From: Deinococcus sp.
Lineage (GTDB): Bacteria > Deinococcota > Deinococci > Deinococcales > Deinococcaceae
Direction: 5' to 3'
NCBI GenBank assembly: GCA_030524065.1
Contig: JAUNHF010000016.1
Location: 2,472 to 15,338 of the forward strand
DNA length: 12,867 bases
Below, piece after piece: positions 1-6,974 of this stretch (position 1 is the stretch's first letter; each line of letters begins with the position of its first letter). The position numbers and the translations under genes are program-made. Below the pieces are notes generated by a model, which saw only the letters and a program-made list of their open reading frames with translations, was not told the origin of the DNA and did not search any database.

Positions 1-125
1 CCTGTTGGGACAGGGACGCCCTGATGGCGCAGGCGCAGCCACCACTGGGGCAGATCAGGCAAGTGATGCCCCCGCGCAGGTGCCCAGCATGGCGGGTCAC
101 CTCTAATCCACTTCTAACACTGGCC

Positions 126-159
126 CGGCGAGAACCCCTGCGTAAACCGGTTTTCGCCG
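126..159 (+). terminator. Hairpin, possible terminator of an upstream gene
   Basis: CGGCGAGAACC (126-136) pairs with GGTTTTCGCCG (149-159), 11 bp with one G-U pair and a 12-base loop. There is no T-tract after it, so termination is uncertain. Its position just after a possible stop codon at 104-106 is the main support. Confidence 0.25.
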
Positions 160-355
160 TGCCAGGGGCAGGGGCGCCGCGTGGGCTTCCGGGCAGGAGC
201 GTAGCTGACTGGAGCCGTATCTGCCCCTGGCCTGCGCCGTGCCTGAAAGCCCTGGGAAGCGTGTTTGCCGGGGATTTCTGTGGCTGGCGTGACCGCTAGA
301 CAGAACAGGTGACTCCCAGACTTTCCCGCACGCAAAAGTTCACTTCTGGCGGTCC

Positions 356-390
356 TGACCCCGGTTCCAGCATGTTCATGAACCGGGTCA
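356..390. repeat. Inverted repeat upstream of the phoU-like gene
   Basis: TGACCCCGGTTC (356-367) pairs with GAACCGGGTCA (380-390) with one bulged C. The 12-base loop overlaps the nested 10 bp palindrome GTTCATGAAC (374-383). No T-run follows on either strand, so it looks more like a protein-binding or structural site than an intrinsic terminator. It ends 84 bases before the start codon. Its function is unknown. Confidence 0.4.
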
Positions 391-461
391 AAACATAAAC
401 CATTTGTTCAGTTTCTCTTTCTTTGCGGGAAGCCTGACCCCTGGTTGACGCCCGCTGCCCA

Positions 462-467
462 TATTCT
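462..467 (+). promoter_or_regulatory. -10 box TATTCT, leaderless start of phoU-like gene
   Basis: TATTCT lies 6 bases before ATG 474, which would place the transcription start at or next to the A of the start codon. No Shine-Dalgarno sequence is present. A TTGACG at 445-450 is only 11 bases away, too close to be its -35 box. Confidence 0.5.
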
Positions 468-473
468 GAACAG

Positions 474-1133
474 ATGTTGCCCGCTGCCCACACCACGCTG
501 CTGATTGCCGGTCTGCTCCGCATGATTTCCATCGCATTGGAACAGTTGGAGGCGGTCCGGGCAGCGTCCGAGCGCGCCGAGTTCGCTGGACTTTCGGCCA
601 CGGCCAACCTGCTGGAAGCTGAAACCGACCGCCTGGAACGCGATATGGAAGAGCAGTGCCTTCAGGCGTTTGCCGGCGGCAAAGGCGGCGGTACGCCCGA
701 GTTTTACCTGATGGTCTTCCGCAGCCTGACCCACCTGGAACGCGTCGGAGATTACGCGTTTGGGGTGGCTGCCGACCTGGAGCGGCTGGCTCCGCGCACC
801 CGCAGCGCCACATTGCAGGACGTGCTGCCCATCACCTCGTACCTGAGCGAAATGCTCGAGCTGCTCGCCTACGCCATCACCGAGCGTGACCTGGGGGCCG
901 CCCAGCGCGTGCAGCGCATGGATTTCGAGGATGTGGACGCCCTCTACGAACAGATGATGCGCGCCAGCCTGACCCGCCTGCGTGAGCGCCCCGAGGACCA
1001 CGAGATTGCTCTGGCGGCCAACCGCATGGCCCGCAACCTGGAGCGGCTGGGTGACCACGTCGGCCATGTGGCGGCCCGCTTGGAGCGCTACTTACTTGCC
1101 GAAGAAGGGCGGCGGCTGCGGCCAGCCAATTGA
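474..1133 (+). CDS. phoU: PhoU-like phosphate signalling regulator
   Basis: A 219-residue protein of the usual PhoU size, predicted all-helical, with two PhoU half-repeats. Each repeat carries the family's helix motif with conserved acidic residues: LERVGDYA (about residues 92-99) and NLERLGDHVGHVA (about 188-200). In this family these acidic clusters bind metal. PhoU proteins act in the cytoplasm, linking the Pst phosphate transporter to the PhoR sensor kinase and repressing the Pho response when phosphate is plentiful. No pst or pho gene is visible nearby, so the partner is inferred. ATG 474 is chosen because a -10 box sits 6 bases upstream. An internal ATG at 522, just before ISIALEQLEAV, would trim 16 residues and cannot be excluded. 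The gene ends at a strong hairpin terminator. The family call is confident; true PhoU rather than a PhoU-domain paralogue is less so. Confidence 0.85.
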   Translation: MLPAAHTTLLIAGLLRMISIALEQLEAVRAASERAEFAGLSATANLLEAETDRLERDMEEQCLQAFAGGKGGGTPEFYLMVFRSLTHLERVGDYAFGVAADLERLAPRTRSATLQDVLPITSYLSEMLELLAYAITERDLGAAQRVQRMDFEDVDALYEQMMRASLTRLRERPEDHEIALAANRMARNLERLGDHVGHVAARLERYLLAEEGRRLRPAN

Positions 1134-1145
1134 TACCGGCTCACT

Positions 1146-1198
1146 GCAAAAAGCGGAGGCAGGGCCGGGTTTCCGGTGCTTCTGCCTCCGCTTTTTGC
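1146..1198. terminator. Bidirectional intrinsic terminator
   Basis: A perfect 17 bp inverted repeat: GCAAAAAGCGGAGGCAG (1146-1162) pairs with CTGCCTCCGCTTTTTGC (1182-1198). A 19-base loop contains a small CCGG/CCGG stem. The A-tract and T-tract at the base of the stem give a U-run in both directions. It lies between the convergent phoU-like gene and the small acidic gene and probably serves both. Confidence 0.85.
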
Positions 1199-1217
1199 GG
1201 ATACCCCACGGTGCCGG

Positions 1218-1421
1218 TCAGTCAATCATGGACTCGACGCGCTCTTTGAGGTCGCCGTTCTCGTCCATCATGCCGGTGCTGTCCACACCCCGGTCCTGGG
1301 TGCCAGGGCCGTCCTGCACCACGCCGCTGCCGCGCTGCGGATAGCCGACCTGACTGCCAGCAGGATCACGGGGCTCTACGTCGTCGGGGCGAATCACTTC
1401 ATCACTGGTATGTCCGGTCAT
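1218..1421 (-). CDS. Small acidic hypothetical protein
   Basis: A 67-residue protein that I do not recognise. It is rich in Asp, Glu, Gly and Pro (about a quarter acidic), with no cysteine, no signal peptide and no membrane segment, and is probably disordered and cytoplasmic. Three observations argue that it is real. Its codons mostly end in G or C, like its neighbours. A TANNNT box (TAGCCT, 1428-1433) sits 6 bases before the ATG, the same architecture as several larger genes here. Its 3' end faces a bidirectional terminator 20 bases beyond the stop. It is divergent from the metallophosphoesterase and convergent with the phoU-like gene. Function is unknown. No domain can be assigned, and a chance open frame remains possible in GC-rich DNA. 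Confidence 0.6.
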   Translation of the reverse strand: MTGHTSDEVIRPDDVEPRDPAGSQVGYPQRGSGVVQDGPGTQDRGVDSTGMMDENGDLKERVESMID

Positions 1422-1427
1422 GGGTTC

Positions 1428-1433
1428 AGGCTA
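1428..1433 (-). promoter_or_regulatory. -10 box TAGCCT of small acidic gene
   Basis: On the minus strand TAGCCT is followed by 6 bases and then the ATG at 1421, consistent with a leaderless transcript. No clear -35 box or ribosome binding site is visible. Confidence 0.4.
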
Positions 1434-1496
1434 GGCCAGATGGAGCGCCGGCAGATGCGCGGAGGCTAAAGCGTTCTGAACTTTCCGCAGAGCGTA

Positions 1497-1502
1497 TATG
1501 CT
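1497..1502 (+). promoter_or_regulatory. -10 box TATGCT supporting GTG 1510 start
   Basis: TATGCT is followed by 7 bases and then GTG 1510. It overlaps the alternative ATG at 1498, so if it is the promoter that ATG would not be transcribed as a start. This box and the family's N-terminus both favour GTG 1510. Confidence 0.4.
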
Positions 1503-1509
1503 GGACCGC

Positions 1510-2220
1510 GTGCGCGTGTTTGCCCTGGCCGATCTTCACCTGTCTGCGGTGACTCCCAAGCCGATGACGATTTTTGGCCCCGGCTGGGCGGAGCATCCGC
1601 AGGCCATCTTCACGCAGTGGCCGGCTGTGGTCGCGGAAGGTGATGTGGTGCTGCTGCCCGGTGACCTGTCCTGGGCGATGACCCTGGACGACGCGCTGGT
1701 GGACCTGCGGCAGGTGGCGGCGCTGCCGGGTGAAAAGGTGATTCTGCGCGGCAACCACGACTACTGGTGGTCCAGCGTATCCAAGCTGCGTGCCCGGCTG
1801 CCGCAGCGGATGCACGCTATTCAGAACGACGCCCTGCGCTTCGGGCCGCCGGGGGCCGGGGTGGTGGTGTGCGGTACACGCGGGTGGGATACGCCCGGCC
1901 ACTTGCCTCTGGACGCCCAGGACGACAAGATCCTGAGCCGTGAGGCCGAGCGCCTGCGCCTGAGCCTGACGGCCGCCCAGCGGCTGCGCCAGCCTGGGGA
2001 CCGGTTGATCGTGATGCTGCACTACCCCCCGGCCAGCCCACCGTTTCAGCCCAACGCGCTGACCCCACTGCTGGCCGAGTCTGGCGCCGACCAGATCGTG
2101 TTCGGGCACTTGCACGGCGTCCCGCAGGAACGCACGGTAGGGCAGGTGGGCGGTGTCCCTGCCTGCTTGGTGGCCGCTGACGCCCTGGCCTTCCGGCCCC
2201 GGCTGGTGCTGGAGCTGTAG
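1510..2220 (+). CDS. Metallophosphoesterase, calcineurin-like
   Basis: A 236-residue cytoplasmic enzyme with the full set of dimetal phosphoesterase motifs: D8-L-H10, G51-D52, G81-N82-H83-D84, H171 in MLHYPP, and G199-H200-L-H202. These residues bind two divalent metals and cleave phosphate mono- or diesters. The natural substrate cannot be told from sequence. The N-terminus [12 protein letters not shown] followed by TPKPM..FG is typical of a widespread bacterial subfamily of unassigned substrate. GTG 1510 is preferred because it puts the first beta strand at residue 2 and has a -10 box 7 bases upstream. The in-frame ATG 1498 would add only MLDR. The gene stands alone, 77 bases before the next gene. 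The family call is very secure; the exact function is not. Confidence 0.9.
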   Translation: MRVFALADLHLSAVTPKPMTIFGPGWAEHPQAIFTQWPAVVAEGDVVLLPGDLSWAMTLDDALVDLRQVAALPGEKVILRGNHDYWWSSVSKLRARLPQRMHAIQNDALRFGPPGAGVVVCGTRGWDTPGHLPLDAQDDKILSREAERLRLSLTAAQRLRQPGDRLIVMLHYPPASPPFQPNALTPLLAESGADQIVFGHLHGVPQERTVGQVGGVPACLVAADALAFRPRLVLEL

Positions 2221-2285
2221 CGGCCCCTGCCACCATTGGTGAACGCCAGTTCAGGATGCTTCAGCTCACGGTCAACTCGGCACAC

Positions 2286-2291
2286 TACTCT
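2286..2291 (+). promoter_or_regulatory. -10 box TACTCT of secreted protein gene
   Basis: TACTCT lies 6 bases before ATG 2298, giving a leaderless transcript. The same hexamer precedes the next gene at 2860-2865. No Shine-Dalgarno sequence is seen. Confidence 0.5.
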
Positions 2292-2297
2292 GGCAGC

Positions 2298-2798
2298 ATG
2301 AACAAACTGCTTTCCGTGACCCTGCTGGCTGCCCTGGGCAGCGTCTCCTTTGCTCAGATGTCGGCAGGTGGCTCCTCAGCCACCATTCCTGCCGCTGAGG
2401 CAGCCCAGGCCCCCGCTGGCCTAACGGCGCGGGCGACCGCTCCCCGGTACACCAGCAGCCCCGTGCGGCTGACCATGACCGTAGCCAATGCGACCGGCCG
2501 CGAGCAGGAACTGAGCGCCCCACGCGACAACCGCCAGGACTGCGCCACCGCTCCGCTGGTGCGCGTGCTGGAGGTGGGCAGCCGTGAAGTGGTGTACCCG
2601 GCGGCCGGCAGCGGCAGTGCCACACTGTGCGCCCAGGACCTGTTTGTAAAAACCGTGGCTGCGGGCAGTTCGGTGCGGTTGGAACGCACCCTGAACCTGC
2701 CGGCTGGCGACTACATGATCGAAAGCTGGTTCAGTGGCAACGCCGCTGACGGCAAAGTGAAGCTGGCCGCCGAGCCGGTGCGCGTCACCGTCTGGTAG
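2298..2798 (+). CDS. Secreted protein with BsuPI-like beta-sandwich
   Basis: A 166-residue exported protein. A signal peptide (MNKLLSVTLLAALGSVSFAQ, residues 1-20) is followed by a Ser/Ala/Pro-rich linker to about residue 40. The rest is beta-rich, with the pattern L-x-A-x-A...VRLTMTVANATGREQEL (residues 42-72) that resembles the intracellular proteinase inhibitor BsuPI fold. The resemblance is by eye and could be another immunoglobulin-like fold. Two cysteines, C82 and C111, could form a disulfide after export. An in-frame ATG at 2256 would add 14 residues ahead of the signal peptide. ATG 2298 is preferred because of the -10 box 6 bases upstream and the normal signal-peptide length. The following gene has a nearly identical signal peptide and the same -10 box, so the two may be expressed together. 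No enzymatic residues are evident. Confidence 0.7.
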   Translation: MNKLLSVTLLAALGSVSFAQMSAGGSSATIPAAEAAQAPAGLTARATAPRYTSSPVRLTMTVANATGREQELSAPRDNRQDCATAPLVRVLEVGSREVVYPAAGSGSATLCAQDLFVKTVAAGSSVRLERTLNLPAGDYMIESWFSGNAADGKVKLAAEPVRVTVW

Positions 2799-2836
2799 GG
2801 CTGGCTCAGGGGGCGGCCAATCCATAAGGCGCCCTA

Positions 2837-2858
2837 AGCCCGGCATCAGCCCGGCATT
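2837..2858 (+). repeat. Tandem 11 bp direct repeat
   Basis: AGCCCGGCATC (2837-2847) is followed directly by AGCCCGGCATT (2848-2858), 10 of 11 bases identical. It lies immediately before the -10 box of the next gene, where a -35 element or an activator would bind. Confidence 0.6.
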
Positions 2859-2859
2859 T

Positions 2860-2865
2860 TACTCT
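2860..2865 (+). promoter_or_regulatory. -10 box TACTCT of second secreted protein gene
   Basis: TACTCT lies 7 bases before ATG 2873, consistent with leaderless transcription. It is identical to the box of the preceding gene. Confidence 0.5.
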
Positions 2866-2872
2866 GCGTGAC

Positions 2873-3379
2873 ATGAACAAAGTGTCTTTTCTGACGTTGT
2901 TGGCTGCCCTGAGTGCGTCCGTTGTGTCTATGGCGCAGGCGGCTTCTGCCGTGGTAGGCACGGTGACCTCTATCGCTTCAGCGCCCGTGTGCCGCGAGTT
3001 GGGCTGCCGCCTGCTGGGAAGTCGGATAGACCGCAGTGGTCCCGGCAACCCGACGAACGTGTCCACCTACGTTCTGCCACAGGGCCAGCGGCTGGAGGAG
3101 GTACGCCTGCACCTCCCTGGCAAGCCCGGTCACGGCCAGACTGTGCGGCTGCGCTATGACCGGGGCACCTCGGCCTACGGTGCAGTGAACGCGGCCAAGC
3201 TAGCCTCGACGGGCGCTGGCCGGACGGTTACGGCGGCGCAGGTGCGGGGCTGCTGGAATGCGGGCGTCACCTCCGCCGGCTCGCCCCGCGTCATCTCTCA
3301 GCGTGGGTTTAACGGCCCGCTGGTGACCTGTGAGGTGAGCGGTGGCCGGCAGACCGTCACAGTCAGCATTGCGCTCTAG
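2873..3379 (+). CDS. Secreted hypothetical protein with four cysteines
   Basis: A 168-residue protein that I do not recognise. It starts with a typical signal peptide (MNKVSFLTLLAALSASVVSMAQA, cleavage likely after AQA at residue 23). The mature part of about 145 residues has four cysteines, C40, C45, C127 and C153, which could form two disulfides in the periplasm or outside the cell. It is basic, rich in Gly, Ser, Thr and Val, and looks like a small beta-domain, with no membrane segment after the signal. The signal peptide is close to that of the preceding gene (MNK, then LLAAL) and both use the same -10 box, but the mature parts are not obviously related. It ends 39 bases before argS, which has its own start signal. 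No function can be assigned. Confidence 0.7.
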   Translation: MNKVSFLTLLAALSASVVSMAQAASAVVGTVTSIASAPVCRELGCRLLGSRIDRSGPGNPTNVSTYVLPQGQRLEEVRLHLPGKPGHGQTVRLRYDRGTSAYGAVNAAKLASTGAGRTVTAAQVRGCWNAGVTSAGSPRVISQRGFNGPLVTCEVSGGRQTVTVSIAL

Positions 3380-3407
3380 CAGGCTGCTGCCCCGGCCTCC
3401 GCGCTAC

Positions 3408-3413
3408 TATTCT
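3408..3413 (+). promoter_or_regulatory. -10 box TATTCT of argS
   Basis: TATTCT lies 5 bases before ATG 3419 and overlaps a second candidate, TACTAT (3405-3410), 8 bases before it. No Shine-Dalgarno sequence is present, so a leaderless argS mRNA is likely. Confidence 0.45.
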
Positions 3414-3418
3414 GAGTT

Positions 3419-5248
<1,830 letters not shown>

Positions 5249-5279
5249 TGGGGCTGACGCCGCGTCTGAAGGTTTAAAA

Positions 5280-5320
5280 GTCCAAGGGTCTAAGGAATTT
5301 GAACCTTTAGACCCTTGGAC
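5280..5320. repeat. AT-rich palindrome between argS and hpf
   Basis: GTCCAAGGGTCTAAGG (5280-5295) pairs with CCTTTAGACCCTTGGAC (5304-5320), 16 bp with one extra T in the right arm and an 8-base loop. A second, mutually exclusive pairing joins AAGGTTTAAA (5269-5278) to TTTGAACCTT (5298-5307). The stretch is clearly more AT-rich than its surroundings. It lies between convergent genes and may act as a terminator in both directions, but there is no T-tract. It could instead be a copy of a dispersed intergenic repeat. Confidence 0.7.
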
Positions 5321-5336
5321 CTTCCGACTTCTAGAT

Positions 5337-5906
5337 CTATTTCGGTTCGATCAGCCCGTAGTGACCGTCTTTGCGGCGGTACACCACGCCGCAGCCGTCC
5401 GTGTCCATGTTCCTGAACACATAAAAATCGTGGTCCAGCGCCTCCATCTGGAAGATGGCGTCCTGCGCGGTCATCGGCCGCAGCTCAAAGCGCTTTTGCC
5501 GCACGATCTCGGGCTGGAACTCGGTGTCTTCGGTGCCTTCTGTGTCCAGCAGCGCCGCTTGCTCGGCGGGGCCGGGTTGAGGCTGCGGTGCGCCTTCTTG
5601 GCGCTGCTTGAGGTTCCGGGTCTTGAACTTACGCAGCTGGCGCTCCAGCACATCACTGGCCTTGTCAATGGCGGCGTACATGTCCGCGTGCGTTTCCTCA
5701 GCGCGGATGATCCCGTGCGGCACGTTGATCTGGACCTCGACCCGGTTGCGGCGCGCGGCATTTTTCACGTCGCGGACCGTCAGGGTCACCCGCGCACTGA
5801 CAATGTCGCCGTTAAAGCGGTCCAGGCGCGAAAGTTTGCCGTCCACATACTCACGCAGGGGTTCAGTGACCTCTACACCACGGCCAGACAGCTGAGCAAT
5901 GTTCAC
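5337..5906 (-). CDS. hpf: Long-form ribosome hibernation promoting factor
   Basis: A 189-residue long HPF, which binds the 30S decoding channel and dimerises ribosomes into inactive 100S particles in stationary phase or stress. The N-terminal S30AE domain (about 1-100) has the beta-alpha-beta pattern and basic helices (NLKQRQ, FKTRN). A charged linker (about 101-138, rich in Gln, Pro and Glu) joins the C-terminal dimerisation domain (about 139-189). That domain carries the typical FELRPM..DAI.QMEALDHDFYVFRN and GVVYRRKDGHYGLIEP signatures. Translation starts at GTG 5906, set by a good Shine-Dalgarno site 6 bases away. Unlike most genes in the window, it has a classical promoter and a leader of about 107 nt, which fits growth-phase or stress control. 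It is divergent from the tetR-type gene. Confidence 0.95.
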   Translation of the reverse strand: MNIAQLSGRGVEVTEPLREYVDGKLSRLDRFNGDIVSARVTLTVRDVKNAARRNRVEVQINVPHGIIRAEETHADMYAAIDKASDVLERQLRKFKTRNLKQRQEGAPQPQPGPAEQAALLDTEGTEDTEFQPEIVRQKRFELRPMTAQDAIFQMEALDHDFYVFRNMDTDGCGVVYRRKDGHYGLIEPK

Positions 5907-5912
5907 TAGACT

Positions 5913-5922
5913 TCACCTCTTT
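5913..5922 (-). promoter_or_regulatory. Shine-Dalgarno site of hpf
   Basis: On the minus strand the sequence reads AAAGAGGTGA, 6 bases before GTG 5906. It fixes the GTG as the start. It is the only strong ribosome binding site I could see ahead of a gene in this window. Confidence 0.8.
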
Positions 5923-5990
5923 CTGGGTTCGGTTCCGGGCGCAGCCACCGGCCCGCAGGGCGCAGAGACGGCTGTGGGGTGGCTGACTTG

Positions 5991-6006
5991 GCCCGCCTGG
6001 GCGGGC
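5991..6006. repeat. GC-rich hairpin in hpf leader
   Basis: GCCCGCC (5991-5997) pairs with GGCGGGC (6000-6006) around a very short loop. It lies inside the predicted 5' untranslated leader of hpf, about 85 bases ahead of the start codon. No T-run follows. It may affect mRNA stability or translation, or may be incidental in GC-rich DNA. Confidence 0.4.
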
Positions 6007-6019
6007 GCAACAGGGTGTC

Positions 6020-6048
6020 TCTGTAAGCTCACCCTAGCGGAGTGTCAG
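6020..6048 (-). promoter_or_regulatory. Predicted promoter of hpf
   Basis: On the minus strand CTGACA (6043-6048) is a good -35 box, followed by an ideal 17-base spacer and TACAGA (6020-6025) as a weaker -10 box. The transcript would begin near 6013, giving a leader of about 107 nt. Confidence 0.45.
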
Positions 6049-6105
6049 CTGCGCGTCAGCCCGCAGGCTTACCGTGCGACCGCAGCACTTGAGCTATGCT
6101 GAACC

Positions 6106-6133
6106 TTGGTGCTGAGCCGGCGGCTGATATAGG
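6106..6133 (+). promoter_or_regulatory. Predicted promoter and operator of tetR-type gene
   Basis: TTGGTG (6106-6111) and TATAGG (6128-6133) are separated by 16 bases. The spacer holds a 15-base quasi-palindrome, TGAGCCGGCGGCTGA (6113-6127), with half-sites TGAGCC and GGCTGA (5 of 6 bases complementary). TetR-type regulators usually repress themselves from such a position, so this is an operator candidate. The promoter boxes are weak matches. Confidence 0.35.
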
Positions 6134-6175
6134 GCACTCTCCGTGCAACCCGCCGCCTGAGAGAACTTGTTTGCC

Positions 6176-6916
6176 ATGACCAAAGTGGACCGCCAGGAAC
6201 AGGAGACGCAGCGCCGCCGCCGGATCGCGCGCGCGGCCTTTGAGCTGTTTGCCCGTTCGGGGCTGGACGCGATCAGTGCGGCCGATATTGCCCAGGCGGC
6301 CTATGTCAGCCGCACCAATTTGTACCGTTACTATCCCAGCAAGCTGCACATGCTGCTGGCCCACTTTGAGGAAACGGTAGAGGAGACCCGGCAGGCCGCG
6401 CTGCGCCGGCTGGCCGAGGGCAAGTCGCCCCAGGCGATCTGGCAGGGCATGACCGCCCGCATGGCTGATCTGGGCGTGCGCTATCACCACTTGGTCGGCG
6501 CGGTGGCCTCGGCGGCACTGGCCGGCCGTGGGGGGACGGGTCCGGCCGACGAAGAAGACCAGGAGGGGGCGGCCAAAGAAACCGGCTGGCCGGCCCCCGT
6601 GGGCGGGCCTTCCCAGAAGGTGCCCTCGCCCCCTCAGCTCAGGCCTCCCCAGACCAGTCTGAGTGAACTGGTGATGCCGGTACTGCTGTCCATGCAGCGG
6701 CGCGGCGACCTGCGCGAAGGCACCGACCTGCGCGTGCTGAGCGACCTGCTGGTGGATTCCTGCCTGCTGGCCCTGCTGCAAGGCCAGCACCGCACACCCG
6801 AAGAGGTGCAGCGCGACTGGCAAGACCGGCTGGAACTGTTGCTGTACGGCGCCCTACGGGAAGGGCAGCAGCTGGTGTGGGTGCGGCCAGGGCAAGCCGC
6901 CTCCGCAGACGGCTAG
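6176..6916 (+). CDS. TetR-type transcriptional regulator
   Basis: A 246-residue DNA-binding regulator. The N-terminal helix-turn-helix spans about residues 13-60, with the family signature ISAADIAQAAYVSRTNLYRYYPSK (33-56) and a basic start (QRRRRIARAAFELFARSG). The rest is a helical ligand-binding and dimer domain with unknown inducer. Oddly, about residues 116-160 form a Gly/Pro/Glu-rich, low-complexity stretch that splits the ligand domain and makes the protein longer than the usual 190-220 residues. The start ATG 6176 is used. An in-frame TTG at 6167 would add MFA only. The Shine-Dalgarno sequence is poor. A quasi-palindrome in the promoter suggests autoregulation. The nearest candidate targets are hpf, which is divergent, or the convergent EamA-type transporter, but neither link is shown by the sequence. 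Confidence 0.88.
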   Translation: MTKVDRQEQETQRRRRIARAAFELFARSGLDAISAADIAQAAYVSRTNLYRYYPSKLHMLLAHFEETVEETRQAALRRLAEGKSPQAIWQGMTARMADLGVRYHHLVGAVASAALAGRGGTGPADEEDQEGAAKETGWPAPVGGPSQKVPSPPQLRPPQTSLSELVMPVLLSMQRRGDLREGTDLRVLSDLLVDSCLLALLQGQHRTPEEVQRDWQDRLELLLYGALREGQQLVWVRPGQAASADG

Positions 6917-6958
6917 GGCAGCGGTGCCCGGCGGCAAGCCGAAGGGCGGGGTGACCCG

Positions 6959-6972
6959 GCGGCCGGGGCCGC
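6959..6972. terminator. GC-rich hairpin between convergent genes
   Basis: GCGGCC (6959-6964) pairs with GGCCGC (6967-6972). It lies between the convergent tetR-type and EamA-type genes, which are only 58 bases apart. No T-tract follows on either side, so termination is a weak guess. Confidence 0.2.
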
Positions 6973-6974
6973 TC

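Larger units (their letters stand above)
1..473. other. Leading intergenic region with inverted repeats
   Basis: I see no confident gene here. One plus-strand frame runs in from the left edge and stops at TAA 104-106. It would give the last 34 residues of an Ala/Asp/Pro-rich protein tail, but codon bias does not clearly support it. A hairpin 20 bases after that stop (126-136 with 149-159) could be its terminator. Two more inverted repeats follow: an 11 bp perfect pair at 161-171 and 221-231, and an 11 bp pair with one bulged C at 356-367 and 380-390. The last encloses the perfect palindrome GTTCATGAAC at 374-383. The other long frames in this stretch look like random high-GC open frames. A structured leader, an unrecognised small RNA or plain intergenic DNA are all possible. 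Confidence 0.5.

Noticed and set aside
1..106. C-terminal tail of an upstream plus-strand gene
   Set aside because: The frame is open from the edge to TAA 104-106 but only 34 codons are visible, with modest codon bias. There is not enough to call it a gene.
24..299. 91-residue plus-strand frame at the left edge
   Set aside because: The composition is Arg/Pro/Trp-rich and unlike a folded protein, there is no start signal, and it crosses hairpins.
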